Part shown: positions 1-7,501 of the stretch, in pieces
Numbering within the stretch: position 1 is the stretch's first letter
Layout of the letters: each line of letters starts with the position of its first letter
NCBI GenBank assembly: GCA_934500705.1
Contig: CAKSTI010000002.1
Location: forward strand, 164,704 to 228,703
DNA length: 64,000 nt
Origin: an uncultured Clostridia bacterium
Lineage (GTDB): Bacteria; Bacillota; Clostridia; UMGS1810
Reading direction: 5' to 3'
Notes under the pieces: model-generated
What the model was told of the DNA's origin: nothing
What the model saw: the letters and a program-made list of their open reading frames with translations, nothing else
Databases searched by the model: none
Translations under genes and position numbers: made by a program

Positions 1-2
1 TC

Positions 3-1349
3 GGCGAGGGCGAAGAGATAATGAACGAGTGTATGGACGCATACATCGAGTGGAAAAAGGCGGGACTTCCACGTGAGGAGTACTTAAAGGCGGTTGCCAA
101 AATTCCGGGCGTGTACGTTCCCTCGTTTTATGACGTTACGTATAACGATGACGGTACCGTGCGTGCAATAACGCCAATAAATGACGACGTGCCCAAAACC
201 GTAAAAAAGCGTGTTATAGAGGATTTGGACAAGGTGTATTTTCCCGACAAAGTGGTTGTGCCGTTTACGGAGATTGTGCACGACCGCATAATGCTCGAAG
301 TTTTCCGTGGCTGTATAAGGGGCTGCCGCTTTTGCCAGGCAGGGCAGATTTACCGCCCCGTGAGGGAAAAATCCGCCAAAACTCTGCTTGAATGTGCCAA
401 AAAATTAATAGACTCCACAGGATATGAGGAAATAACGCTTTCCTCGCTCAGCACGTCGGATTACAGGGAATTAAAGGAGCTTACCGACGGACTCTTAAAA
501 CTCACCGAGGACAAGCGTGTGAGCCTGTCGCTCCCGTCACTGCGGCTGGACTCTTTCTCCATTGAGCTTATGGACAAGGTTTCCAAAGTGCGCAAAAGCT
601 CGCTCACCTTTGCTCCCGAGGCAGGCACGCAGAGAATGCGTGACGTCATCAATAAGGGCATAACCGAGGAAGATTTGATGAGCAGTACCAAAATGGCATT
701 TGAGGGCGGCTACAACAGCATAAAGCTGTATTTTATGATAGGTCTGCCGTTTGAAACAATAGAGGACGTGTGCGGAATAGGCGACCTTGCCAAAAAGGTT
801 GACGACAACTACTTTACCGTTCCCAAAGAGGTGAGAGCGCCCGGACTGCGCATAACGCTTTCCGTTTCGTCCTTTGTGCCAAAGGCGTTTACGCCGTTTC
901 AGTGGGCACGGCAGGACACGCAGGAGGAACTGCGTGTAAAGCAGGAGGCGTTAGGGCAGAACATAAAGTCCAAAAGAATTAAATACAACTACCACGAGGC
1001 GCCCGTCAGCGTCTTGGAGGGCGTGTTTGCCCGTGGCGACAGGAGGCTTGCCGACGTGCTCTTAAAGGCGCACGAAAAGGGCATACGCTTTGACGGTTGG
1101 AGCGAGTTTTTCAGTATGGAAAAGTGGCAGGAGGCATTTGACGAGTGCGGACTTACTATGGAATTTTACACCCGTGCGAGGGACTTTGACGAGGTTCTGC
1201 CGTGGGATATGATAGACATCGGCGTTAAAAAGTCGTTTTTAATCTCCGAGGCAAAAAAGGCGGAAAAAGCCATTGTCACGCCCAACTGCCGCAAACAGTG
1301 TTCGGGCTGCGGTGCAAATTGCTTTAAAGGCGGTGTTTGCTATGAGTAA
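3..1349 (+). CDS. B12-binding-type radical SAM protein, TIGR03960-like (5' truncated by window edge)
   Basis: The reading frame is open to the first base, so only the C-terminal part (about 448 residues) is present and the N-terminal cobalamin-binding region would lie upstream. A CxxxCxxC iron-sulfur motif (CIRGCRFC) near residue 105 marks the radical SAM core, followed by SLSTSDY and SLPSLRLDSF segments typical of the YgiQ/TIGR03960 group, and a C-terminal Cys cluster (CRKQCSGCGANC). The stop codon overlaps the next gene by 8 bp, and that gene is the usual TIGR03936 partner. Substrate is unknown; tRNA or ribosome-related modification is often suspected, but nothing here shows it. Confidence 0.88.
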   Translation, partial: GEGEEIMNECMDAYIEWKKAGLPREEYLKAVAKIPGVYVPSFYDVTYNDDGTVRAITPINDDVPKTVKKRVIEDLDKVYFPDKVVVPFTEIVHDRIMLEVFRGCIRGCRFCQAGQIYRPVREKSAKTLLECAKKLIDSTGYEEITLSSLSTSDYRELKELTDGLLKLTEDKRVSLSLPSLRLDSFSIELMDKVSKVRKSSLTFAPEAGTQRMRDVINKGITEEDLMSSTKMAFEGGYNSIKLYFMIGLPFETIEDVCGIGDLAKKVDDNYFTVPKEVRAPGLRITLSVSSFVPKAFTPFQWARQDTQEELRVKQEALGQNIKSKRIKYNYHEAPVSVLEGVFARGDRRLADVLLKAHEKGIRFDGWSEFFSMEKWQEAFDECGLTMEFYTRARDFDEVLPWDMIDIGVKKSFLISEAKKAEKAIVTPNCRKQCSGCGANCFKGGVCYE

Positions 1350-1992
1350 AATAAGGATTTGCTATTCTCAGGGCGAGAGCGTGCGCTTTATCTCGCACCT
1401 TGACTTTTTGCGCACCATTACACGCACTTTCCGCCGTGCCGGTATGCCGATTAAGTACTCCGAGGGTTTTAATCCGCATATGGTAATGACCATAGGACTT
1501 CCCCTGTCTGTCGGCACAACGTCCGTCTGCGACTGCCTGGACGCCGAGCTTACCGAGGACGTGGATTTGCAAAAGCTCAAAGACACGCTCAATGCCTGCG
1601 CCCCCGTGGGAATTGTGATAAACGACATAAAGAGCTGTGACGGACTTAAACCGCTCTATCAGATAGACAGCGCACTCTACGAGGCGGACTTTGTAACGGA
1701 CAAAGAGATAGACGTTCAGAGGTATATAGACGAGAAGGAAATTATAATAGAAAAGAAATCAAAGCGCAAAATAAAGGAAGTAAATATAAAAGACTTTATC
1801 CGTTCGATTAAAATTAAAAGTTCGGACGGCAAAAGCCACTCGCTTATGCTCCACATTAACGCAGGTAATTTTTCCAACCTTAAACCGGAGCTTGTCGTGC
1901 ACTCTATGGAAAAGTACTTCGGCTGCACAGCAAGCAACCTGAGGATTGAACGCAAGGAAATTTATTTTGACGATATGACAAGGGTGTTTTAA
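1342..1992 (+). CDS. TIGR03936/DUF2344 radical SAM-associated protein
   Basis: A 216-residue protein beginning MSKIRICYSQGESVRFISHL. Phe-Ile-Ser-His-Leu-Asp followed by a hydrophilic helix and YSEGFNPHM is the hallmark of the DUF2344 family, which is nearly always encoded next to or fused with TIGR03960 radical SAM proteins. The ATG at 1342 was preferred over the in-frame start 69 bp upstream, because it gives the family N-terminus and an 8-bp translational-coupling overlap. It has no Cys cluster of its own, so it probably serves as an accessory subunit of the preceding enzyme. Function is not established. Confidence 0.88.
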   Translation: MSKIRICYSQGESVRFISHLDFLRTITRTFRRAGMPIKYSEGFNPHMVMTIGLPLSVGTTSVCDCLDAELTEDVDLQKLKDTLNACAPVGIVINDIKSCDGLKPLYQIDSALYEADFVTDKEIDVQRYIDEKEIIIEKKSKRKIKEVNIKDFIRSIKIKSSDGKSHSLMLHINAGNFSNLKPELVVHSMEKYFGCTASNLRIERKEIYFDDMTRVF

Positions 1993-1993
1993 A

Positions 1994-3976
1994 ATGAATG
2001 TTGACTATGAGGCATTAAAAAAGGAAATTGCATACCACTCACAGAGATATTACGTTCTCGACGACCCGGAGATTACCGACGCCGAGTACGACGCACTTAT
2101 GCGCCGTCTGCTCGATTACGAGAGAGAGCACCCGGACGAGGTAACGCCCGACTCCCCGTCGCAGAAAATCGGCGGAGTTATTCTTGACTCCTTCCGGAGC
2201 GTTACCCACGAGGTGCAGATGCAGAGCCTTCAAGACGCATTTTCCAAGGAGGAAATCTTGGAGTTCGACCGCCGTGTGACAGACGCCCTGGGGCGCAAAA
2301 CCGCATATGCCGTCGAGCACAAAATAGACGGTCTTTCCGTTTCGCTCGAATACGAAAATTCCGTGTTTGTCCGTGGTTCGACCCGTGGCGACGGAAACGT
2401 CGGCGAGGACGTGACCGAGAATTTAAAAACGGTTATGAGCATACCTTTGCGCCTTAACGTTGACGTTGAGTATCTGGAAGTCCGTGGCGAGGTGTTTATA
2501 TCCAAAAAAACCTTTGAGCGCATCAACGCCGAGAGGGAGCTTGCCGGTGAGATGACCTTTGCCAATCCACGCAATGCGGCGGCAGGTTCGCTCCGCCAGC
2601 TTAACAGCGCAATAGCCGGCAAACGTGGGCTTGACATATTTGTGTTTAATATTCAGAGAATACGTGGCAGGGAAATCAAAACTCATCTGGACGGTCTGCG
2701 CTTTCTGCGTGAGGCAGGGTTTAAGGTTATTTCAAACGACACGCTCTTTGAAAACATAGAGGACGCATTTGCCGAGGTTGAGCACATCGGCGAGATACGT
2801 TCATCGCTTTATTACGACATAGACGGCGCCGTTATCAAGGTCAATGACTTAACCGACCGTGAGCTTTTGGGCACTACGGCAAAAACCCCAAAATGGGCGA
2901 TTGCCTACAAGTACCCGGCGGAGCAGAAAAAAACCACCGTCAGGGATATTGTCGTTCAAGTCGGCAGAACGGGCGTACTCACTCCCAATGCCGAGTTTGA
3001 CCCCGTGACCGTTGCCGGCAGTTCCATTGCACGTGCGACGCTCCACAATATTGATTATATAAGGAAAAAGGACATTCGCATAGGCGACAAAATCATCGTG
3101 CAAAAGGCAGGCGACGTAATCCCGGAGGTTGTCAGTGTTGTAAAGGACGAGCGCACCGGAGATGAAAAGGTGTTTGAAATGCCGAAAGTCTGCCCCGTCT
3201 GCGGCGAAAAAGTTCACCGTGAGGACGGCGAGGCGGCATACCGATGCACAAATGCCCTCTGCCCGGCACAGCTTCTCAGAAGTTTGGAGCATTTTGCCTC
3301 CCGTGATGCAATGGACATTGAGGGTATGGGCCCGTCGGTTGTGGAAAAGCTCGTGTCCGCAGGACACATAAAGTCCGCCGCCGACATATATTTTCTCACC
3401 GAGGACGACATTGCACAGCTCGAAAAAATGGGCAAAAAAAGTGCGCAAAATCTGGTTAAAGCAATAGAAAAATCAAAGGAGAACGACCTTTCCAGACTTC
3501 TCTTTGCCTTTGGCATACGCCACATAGGTCTTGGCGCCGCAAAGCTGATTGCGTCATACGCCGGCGACATTGAGCGCCTGTTTGACGTAACGGCGGACGA
3601 GCTTACGCAAATAGGCGACGTCGGGCAGATTATGGCGGACAGCGTTGTGGAATTTTTCTCGCAGTCCCACGTCCGTGAGCTTGTAGACAGGCTCAAAGAG
3701 GCGGGCGTAAACACAAAATGTGTTGCAGAGGAAGAAAAAGACGACATTTTGAACGGCTTGACCTTTGTAATAACAGGAACTCTCCCCACCCTCGGCAGGA
3801 AAGAGGCAAAGGAGCTTATCGAGAAAAACGGCGGCAAAGTAACCGGCAGTGTTTCCAAAAAGACGGACTATCTCGTCTGCGGTGAGGACGCCGGCAGTAA
3901 GCTCGACAAGGCACGCAGTCTTGATGTTAAGATTATAGACGAGGACGGGCTTTTCGCCCTTGTCGAAAAAAGGTAA
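1994..3976 (+). CDS. ligA: NAD-dependent DNA ligase LigA
   Basis: A full-length 660-residue bacterial replicative ligase that seals nicks using NAD+. The N-terminal Ia domain contains the Tyr pair (HSQRYY); the adenylation domain carries the nucleophile lysine in KIDG at residue 110. An OB fold follows, then a four-Cys zinc finger (CPVCGEK...CTNALCPAQ), helix-hairpin-helix repeats (FGIRHIGLG) and a C-terminal BRCT domain from about residue 583. It starts one base after the stop of the previous gene, so the three genes form one operon. No key residue is missing. Confidence 0.97.
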   Translation: MNVDYEALKKEIAYHSQRYYVLDDPEITDAEYDALMRRLLDYEREHPDEVTPDSPSQKIGGVILDSFRSVTHEVQMQSLQDAFSKEEILEFDRRVTDALGRKTAYAVEHKIDGLSVSLEYENSVFVRGSTRGDGNVGEDVTENLKTVMSIPLRLNVDVEYLEVRGEVFISKKTFERINAERELAGEMTFANPRNAAAGSLRQLNSAIAGKRGLDIFVFNIQRIRGREIKTHLDGLRFLREAGFKVISNDTLFENIEDAFAEVEHIGEIRSSLYYDIDGAVIKVNDLTDRELLGTTAKTPKWAIAYKYPAEQKKTTVRDIVVQVGRTGVLTPNAEFDPVTVAGSSIARATLHNIDYIRKKDIRIGDKIIVQKAGDVIPEVVSVVKDERTGDEKVFEMPKVCPVCGEKVHREDGEAAYRCTNALCPAQLLRSLEHFASRDAMDIEGMGPSVVEKLVSAGHIKSAADIYFLTEDDIAQLEKMGKKSAQNLVKAIEKSKENDLSRLLFAFGIRHIGLGAAKLIASYAGDIERLFDVTADELTQIGDVGQIMADSVVEFFSQSHVRELVDRLKEAGVNTKCVAEEEKDDILNGLTFVITGTLPTLGRKEAKELIEKNGGKVTGSVSKKTDYLVCGEDAGSKLDKARSLDVKIIDEDGLFALVEKR

Positions 3977-3983
3977 AAAATAC

Positions 3984-4012
3984 TTGAAAATATAAAGATA
4001 AAGGTGTATAAT
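3984..4012 (+). promoter_or_regulatory. Promoter of toxin mRNA, locus TA1
   Basis: TTGAAA at 3984-3989 and TATAAT at 4007-4012 with a 17-bp spacer, just behind ligA. The predicted transcript starts near 4019 and begins with a GGTAAGATTG...GGTTATGCC leader that is shared by the toxin mRNAs of the TA2 and TA3 loci. Confidence 0.75.
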
Positions 4013-4102
4013 GTACGAGTAGGTAAGATTGGACAGTTTTAAACTGGGCGGTTATGCCACCCCTTAAATTTCTGACTATCAGTCGGGAAAGGAGGTGGTG
4101 AA

Positions 4103-4171
4103 GTGGATTGTAACTACATAATATCATTTATGATGATATTGATGATTATAGTAATAGCCACAAAAAAATAA
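4103..4171 (+). CDS. 22-residue hydrophobic peptide, putative type I toxin (TA1)
   Basis: GTG start 7 nt after a perfect AAAGGAGG (4088-4095). The peptide is one membrane-spanning segment (begins MDCNYIISFM, ends IATKK) with a basic C-terminus. The stop codon lies in the 5' arm of a bidirectional terminator hairpin (stem AAAAATAACAC / GTGTTATTTTT, about 4162-4200). A convergent promoter on the other strand makes a short RNA covering the 3' end. Two further 22-residue relatives occur at 53.9 and 61.1 kb; the 61.1-kb peptide shares M-D-x-N-Y-I-I-S-F-M. The layout matches Fst/par-type type I toxin-antitoxin loci, but the toxic action is inferred. Confidence 0.72.
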   Translation: MDCNYIISFMMILMIIVIATKK

Positions 4172-4283
4172 CACGCCCCGCCAAAAGTGTGTTATTTTTC
4201 TAAATCAATAATATACTCCGGCATAACCGTTACAGTCTTGCCTTCTTTAATATAAGTATACAACGTTTTTTAATATTTGTCAA
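4150..4283 (-). ncRNA. Putative antitoxin RNA of TA1 with its promoter
   Basis: On the minus strand TTGACA (plus positions 4278-4283) and TATACT (4255-4260) are separated by 17 bp. The predicted RNA starts near 4248 with GGCAAGACTGTAACGGTTATGCC-like sequence (4220-4243), shared by the other loci, and ends in the same bidirectional hairpin as the toxin mRNA. It is therefore antisense to the toxin 3' end. The 5' motif can pair partly with the GGTTATGCC of the toxin leader, as the direct repeats do in the par system. Confidence 0.7.
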
Positions 4284-4311
4284 CACTAAAAGTAGCAAAG
4301 GTGGTATTACT

Positions 4312-4926
4312 ATGACAATTCTATATCCTCTCGGCAGCGGACTTTACGTCAACGTTACCAACAAGTGCCCGTGCCGCTGCACATTCTGCATACGCTCGCA
4401 CAGCGACCATATTTTAGAGTCGGACTCGCTGTGGTTTGAGAGCGGCAAAGAGCCGACGGCACAGCAGATTATAGACGAGTTTAAAAAGGCTGATTTGTCC
4501 CAATATGACGAAATAGTTTTCTGCGGTTACGGCGAACCGCTGTGCGCACTTGACACCGTTGTTGAGGTTATGCGCTTTTTAAAGGGATTTACCTCTCTGC
4601 CTCTGCGCATAAATACAAACGGTCTTTCCGACCTCATAAATAGCCGTGCCGACACCGCTCTTTTGCTCAAAGGTCTTGCCGATACGGTTTCCGTGAGCCT
4701 GAACGCTCCCGACTCCGACTCTTATGACGCCGTAACCAACACAATTTACCCCGGAAAGGCGTTTGACGCTGTTTTGAAGTTTGCGCAAACCGCAAAAAGT
4801 GCCGGCATACACGTGATTTTCACGGTTGTTGATGTCATAGACAAAGAGCAGATTGAACGCTGCAAAAAACTCTCCGATGATATGGGAATTGAACTCAGAG
4901 TAAGAGAGTATATTGACACGTATTAA
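4312..4926 (+). CDS. TatD-associated radical SAM protein (TIGR04038-like)
   Basis: A small 204-residue radical SAM protein. The N-terminus LYVNVTNKCPCRCTFCIRS holds the CxxxCxxC cluster ligand, followed by FCGYGEPL (SAM-binding GGE-like motif) and LRINTNGL. Length and motif order fit the family that accompanies TatD nucleases, although no tatD is adjacent here. The ATG has a weak ribosome site (AAAGGTGG). The substrate is unknown. It stands alone between the TA1 locus and a convergent HTH gene. Confidence 0.8.
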   Translation: MTILYPLGSGLYVNVTNKCPCRCTFCIRSHSDHILESDSLWFESGKEPTAQQIIDEFKKADLSQYDEIVFCGYGEPLCALDTVVEVMRFLKGFTSLPLRINTNGLSDLINSRADTALLLKGLADTVSVSLNAPDSDSYDAVTNTIYPGKAFDAVLKFAQTAKSAGIHVIFTVVDVIDKEQIERCKKLSDDMGIELRVREYIDTY

Positions 4927-5184
4927 TCAGTCGGCATCATTTTTCAGCAAGTCATCTGTTGAAATATTAAATACATCGGCAAGAGCGGCAAGCTCTATGT
5001 CCGTAACGAACCGTTCACCGCTTTCAATGCGCTGAACGGCGTTTTTGTCTACATCAATTCCTTTGAGCTGTAATTTTTCTGCAAGTATTCGTTGTGACAT
5101 CTTCGGAACTTGCTGTTTTCGCAGTGTGTATATTTTTTTGCCGCAAATGTTATTTCTGCCTGATTTTGTTTTGTTTTTAAACAT
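4927..5184 (-). CDS. XRE-family HTH repressor
   Basis: An 85-residue protein consisting of an N-terminal basic tail and one Cro/CI helix-turn-helix (SQRILAEKLQLKG...NAVQRIESGERFVTDIE). The ATG at 5184 follows GAGGG and removes an implausible upstream extension that would run into the divergent promoter. It lies divergent to the stalk-domain gene at 5398, and two TGACATT-type operator copies flank the intervening promoter, so it probably represses that gene and itself. Confidence 0.8.
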   Translation of the reverse strand: MFKNKTKSGRNNICGKKIYTLRKQQVPKMSQRILAEKLQLKGIDVDKNAVQRIESGERFVTDIELAALADVFNISTDDLLKNDAD

Positions 5185-5198
5185 AAATTCCCTCATTT

Positions 5199-5267
5199 TG
5201 ACATTTAGTGCTTGACAAAAATATGGTATCATAGTATAATGTAAAAAATGACATTTAGTGAATGTCA
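5199..5267 (+). promoter_or_regulatory. Promoter with paired operators
   Basis: TTGACA 5212-5217, 17-bp spacer, TATAAT 5235-5240. Two operator copies flank it: 5199-5217 (TGACATTTAGTGCTTGACA) overlapping the -35 box and 5249-5267 (TGACATTTAGTGAATGTCA) just downstream of the -10. The second has perfect 7-bp inverted halves. They are the likely binding sites of the adjacent HTH protein. Confidence 0.75.
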
Positions 5268-5397
5268 AAAATTTACGAGATGATATGTGTGGAGCAAGAG
5301 AAATATATGTCCTGTCGGTATATTATAGCCGTTTGAAATTAAATTATTAAAACTTTACAAGCGGCTTAAAAATGTAGTTTTAAAGGAGAAATGTGTA

Positions 5398-6138
5398 ATG
5401 AAAAGGTTTATTGGCGGATTTTTAGCCGGAGCAATGCTCTTTGGCTCAATCGGTGCGTTTGCCGTGCAGTATGCGGCAAATCCGGTTGACTTTAAGGTTT
5501 TGGTAAACGGAGAGGAATTTACCTCAGACCCCCCGGCACTCGAAGTAAACGGCAGAACGTACCTGCCGCTGCGTGCCATAGGCGACGCACTCGGTGTCCC
5601 GGTAACTTGGAATGAGGAATTAAGACAGGCAGAGGTAGGAAACTCGGCACCCGTTGCAAAGGAGAATGAGTATTCGAGAACAAATCCGGCACCGCTTAAC
5701 ACAGTGCAGACGTATTCAAATACCAGTTGGTATGATGATGACGATAACTATGATGTAAGTATAAGAGTTTTGGAAATTCAAAGAGGCAAGGACGCATACG
5801 ATGCTTTAAGCAAGACAAAAGCCGGAATTTATCCGGAACCCGAGGAAGGTTACGAGTATATGAATGTAAAAATCGCCTTTTCCGTACTTAGAACAGAAAC
5901 AGATGCGGCAGTATCGATAAGCACATACGATTTTGATACATATACTTCAAAAAATGTGCTTTGTCCGGTAAATTACTGGGCTTCTATCGAACCGCAACTT
6001 AACGGTAATCTGTATGAAGGCGGTGACACCGAAGGCTGGGTAACCGTACAGGTAAGAAAAGATGATGACAAGCCTAAGCTCGCATACGGTCTTGATTACG
6101 ATGGCAAAGGCGGAGTTTGGTTTAAATTATATGAATAA
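5398..6138 (+). CDS. Exported copper-amine-oxidase-N-like (stalk domain) protein
   Basis: A 246-residue protein with a signal sequence (MKRFIGGFLAGAMLFGSIGA) and a stalk domain at about 35-85 (VLVNGEEF..., NGRTYLPLRAIGDALGVPVTWNE). The C-terminal 150 residues resemble DUF4352-type immunoglobulin-like domains (YEYMNVKIAFSVL..., VTVQVRKDDDKPKLAYG). A strong ribosome site (AAAGGAG) precedes the ATG. It is probably extracytoplasmic. Control by the divergent HTH repressor is inferred from the operators. Ligand and role are unknown. Confidence 0.8.
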   Translation: MKRFIGGFLAGAMLFGSIGAFAVQYAANPVDFKVLVNGEEFTSDPPALEVNGRTYLPLRAIGDALGVPVTWNEELRQAEVGNSAPVAKENEYSRTNPAPLNTVQTYSNTSWYDDDDNYDVSIRVLEIQRGKDAYDALSKTKAGIYPEPEEGYEYMNVKIAFSVLRTETDAAVSISTYDFDTYTSKNVLCPVNYWASIEPQLNGNLYEGGDTEGWVTVQVRKDDDKPKLAYGLDYDGKGGVWFKLYE

Positions 6139-6166
6139 AACCTTTTAGAAATGTATTAAAATAGTT

Positions 6167-6206
6167 AAAAAACGAGGACATTGCATTAGCAAAAGTCCTC
6201 GTTTTT
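6167..6206. terminator. Bidirectional rho-independent terminator
   Basis: AAAAACGAGGAC (about 6168-6179) pairs with GTCCTCGTTTTT (6195-6206). It separates the converging stalk-protein gene and the MBL-fold gene. Confidence 0.8.
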
Positions 6207-6211
6207 AACAT

Positions 6212-7231
6212 TTACGGCTCACACACCTTGCAAGGCGCAAGTCCCTTGCTCTGCGCATCTTGCCGTGTTATTTTAATCTTGGATTTTGCAAGACGGGCGC
6301 AGTTTTCTCTGTGATATTTCTTTCCCGAATTTGTTATGTATACGTAGTCTGTATCGGTGTCTTTCGGCGGAGCGTTTGCGTTTTGCGGTTCGTATTTGTT
6401 TTGAACGGTTACTTTGTCCCCGTCCGATGTTATCACAATGCTGCCGAGCAAATCTGTTCTCAGTACGTCAGCACCGACTTGTTTTAAAGCCGAGAGCACC
6501 TCTGCGTGGGGGTGACCGTAGGAATTGCCCTTTCCGCACGAAATTACGGCATATTTGGGGCCTGCTGCACGCAAAAACGCCTCTCCGGACGAGGTTGCGC
6601 CGCCGTGGTGACCGCATTTTAACACGTCCGCCCGCACATTTTCGCCAAGTGACAGTATCTCGTTTTCCGACAGTTTTTCCGCATCGCCCATAAACAAAAA
6701 TGACGTCTTACCGTATGTCAGCTTAACGACTGCGGAGTAGTTGTTAAGCTCGGAATATTCATCGCATACAGGTGCAAGAAGGTCTATGGTTATGCCGTCG
6801 CCGCTTTGCACACAAACACCGCTTTTTGCCTGTATTGCCTCAATGCCTTTTTGCGATATGGTATTTAGCATATCGTCATAAATTTTGGACGTGTGCGGTG
6901 CATCGGGCAGATAGATTTTACCGATGTCAAACTGCGATATTATGTCCGCCATTGAGCCGATGTGGTCGGCGTGGGGGTGGGTAGCGACGGCATAATCAAT
7001 CTTTTTGACCCCGTTTGCGGATAAATAGTCCGTAATATCGTCGGAATTCTCTTTGTTCCCGGCGTCGATTAACATATTTTTGCCGTCCGGCATCATAACA
7101 AGCGTGCAGTCGCCTTGACCGACATCAATAAAGTGCACCGAAAGCTCTCCGCTCTGCGCCTGTTTGGGCGTGCTCTCACAACCGGTGAGCATTAAAAGTA
7201 CGGAGATAATAACCGAAATAAGCGCTCCCAT
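6212..7231 (-). CDS. Exported MBL-fold hydrolase (ComEC C-terminal-like lipoprotein)
   Basis: 339 residues. A signal peptide ends in a lipobox (LMLTGC), then a metallo-beta-lactamase fold with FIDVGQGDCTLV, the metal-binding THPHADHIG and CGHHGGATSS, typical of ComEC/Rec2 soluble domains. A C-terminal segment from about residue 295 (YITNSGKKYHRENCARL ... CKVCEP) is a small Cys module found in many Clostridia exported proteins. Transmembrane channel segments of true ComEC are absent, so it may act as a surface phosphodiesterase or nuclease rather than in DNA uptake; the substrate is unknown. Confidence 0.82.
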   Translation of the reverse strand: MGALISVIISVLLMLTGCESTPKQAQSGELSVHFIDVGQGDCTLVMMPDGKNMLIDAGNKENSDDITDYLSANGVKKIDYAVATHPHADHIGSMADIISQFDIGKIYLPDAPHTSKIYDDMLNTISQKGIEAIQAKSGVCVQSGDGITIDLLAPVCDEYSELNNYSAVVKLTYGKTSFLFMGDAEKLSENEILSLGENVRADVLKCGHHGGATSSGEAFLRAAGPKYAVISCGKGNSYGHPHAEVLSALKQVGADVLRTDLLGSIVITSDGDKVTVQNKYEPQNANAPPKDTDTDYVYITNSGKKYHRENCARLAKSKIKITRQDAQSKGLAPCKVCEP

Positions 7232-7289
7232 TTTTTCACCTCAAATACATTTTAGCAGAAACACAGTTATATTTCAATCAAAAGCACCG

Positions 7290-7389
7290 TATAACGAAAC
7301 CGGCGACGCTTCACATTTGGAAGCGACGCCGATTTCTTTGGCATAACCGTTTATATTGTTATTATACAACCAAAAACCGTGGTTGTCAA
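7290..7389 (-). ncRNA. Solo antitoxin-like small RNA
   Basis: Minus-strand TTGACA (plus 7384-7389) and TATAAT (7361-7366) with a 17-bp spacer, a predicted 5' end near 7354 carrying AAACGGTTATGCC, and a strong GC hairpin (TCGGCGTCGCTTC / GAAGCGTCGCCG, about 7300-7335) as terminator. This matches the antitoxin RNA of the TA loci, but the opposite strand shows no 22-residue hydrophobic frame. It could be an orphan antitoxin acting in trans, or a remnant. Confidence 0.6.
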
Positions 7390-7501
7390 CAAAAATTTTA
7401 CCCCAAACAATAACTTTTAAAATAAAATTCGTTTGACACTTGAAAAAATACATATTTTATAGTAAAATAAAGCTAATGATAATTTTTTGGAGTTAATATA
7501 T

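Noticed and set aside
6260..6693. Plus-strand frames inside the MBL-fold hydrolase gene and similar long antisense frames within ligA, recA and pyr genes
   Set aside because: They are shadow frames opposite clear protein families, without ribosome sites.
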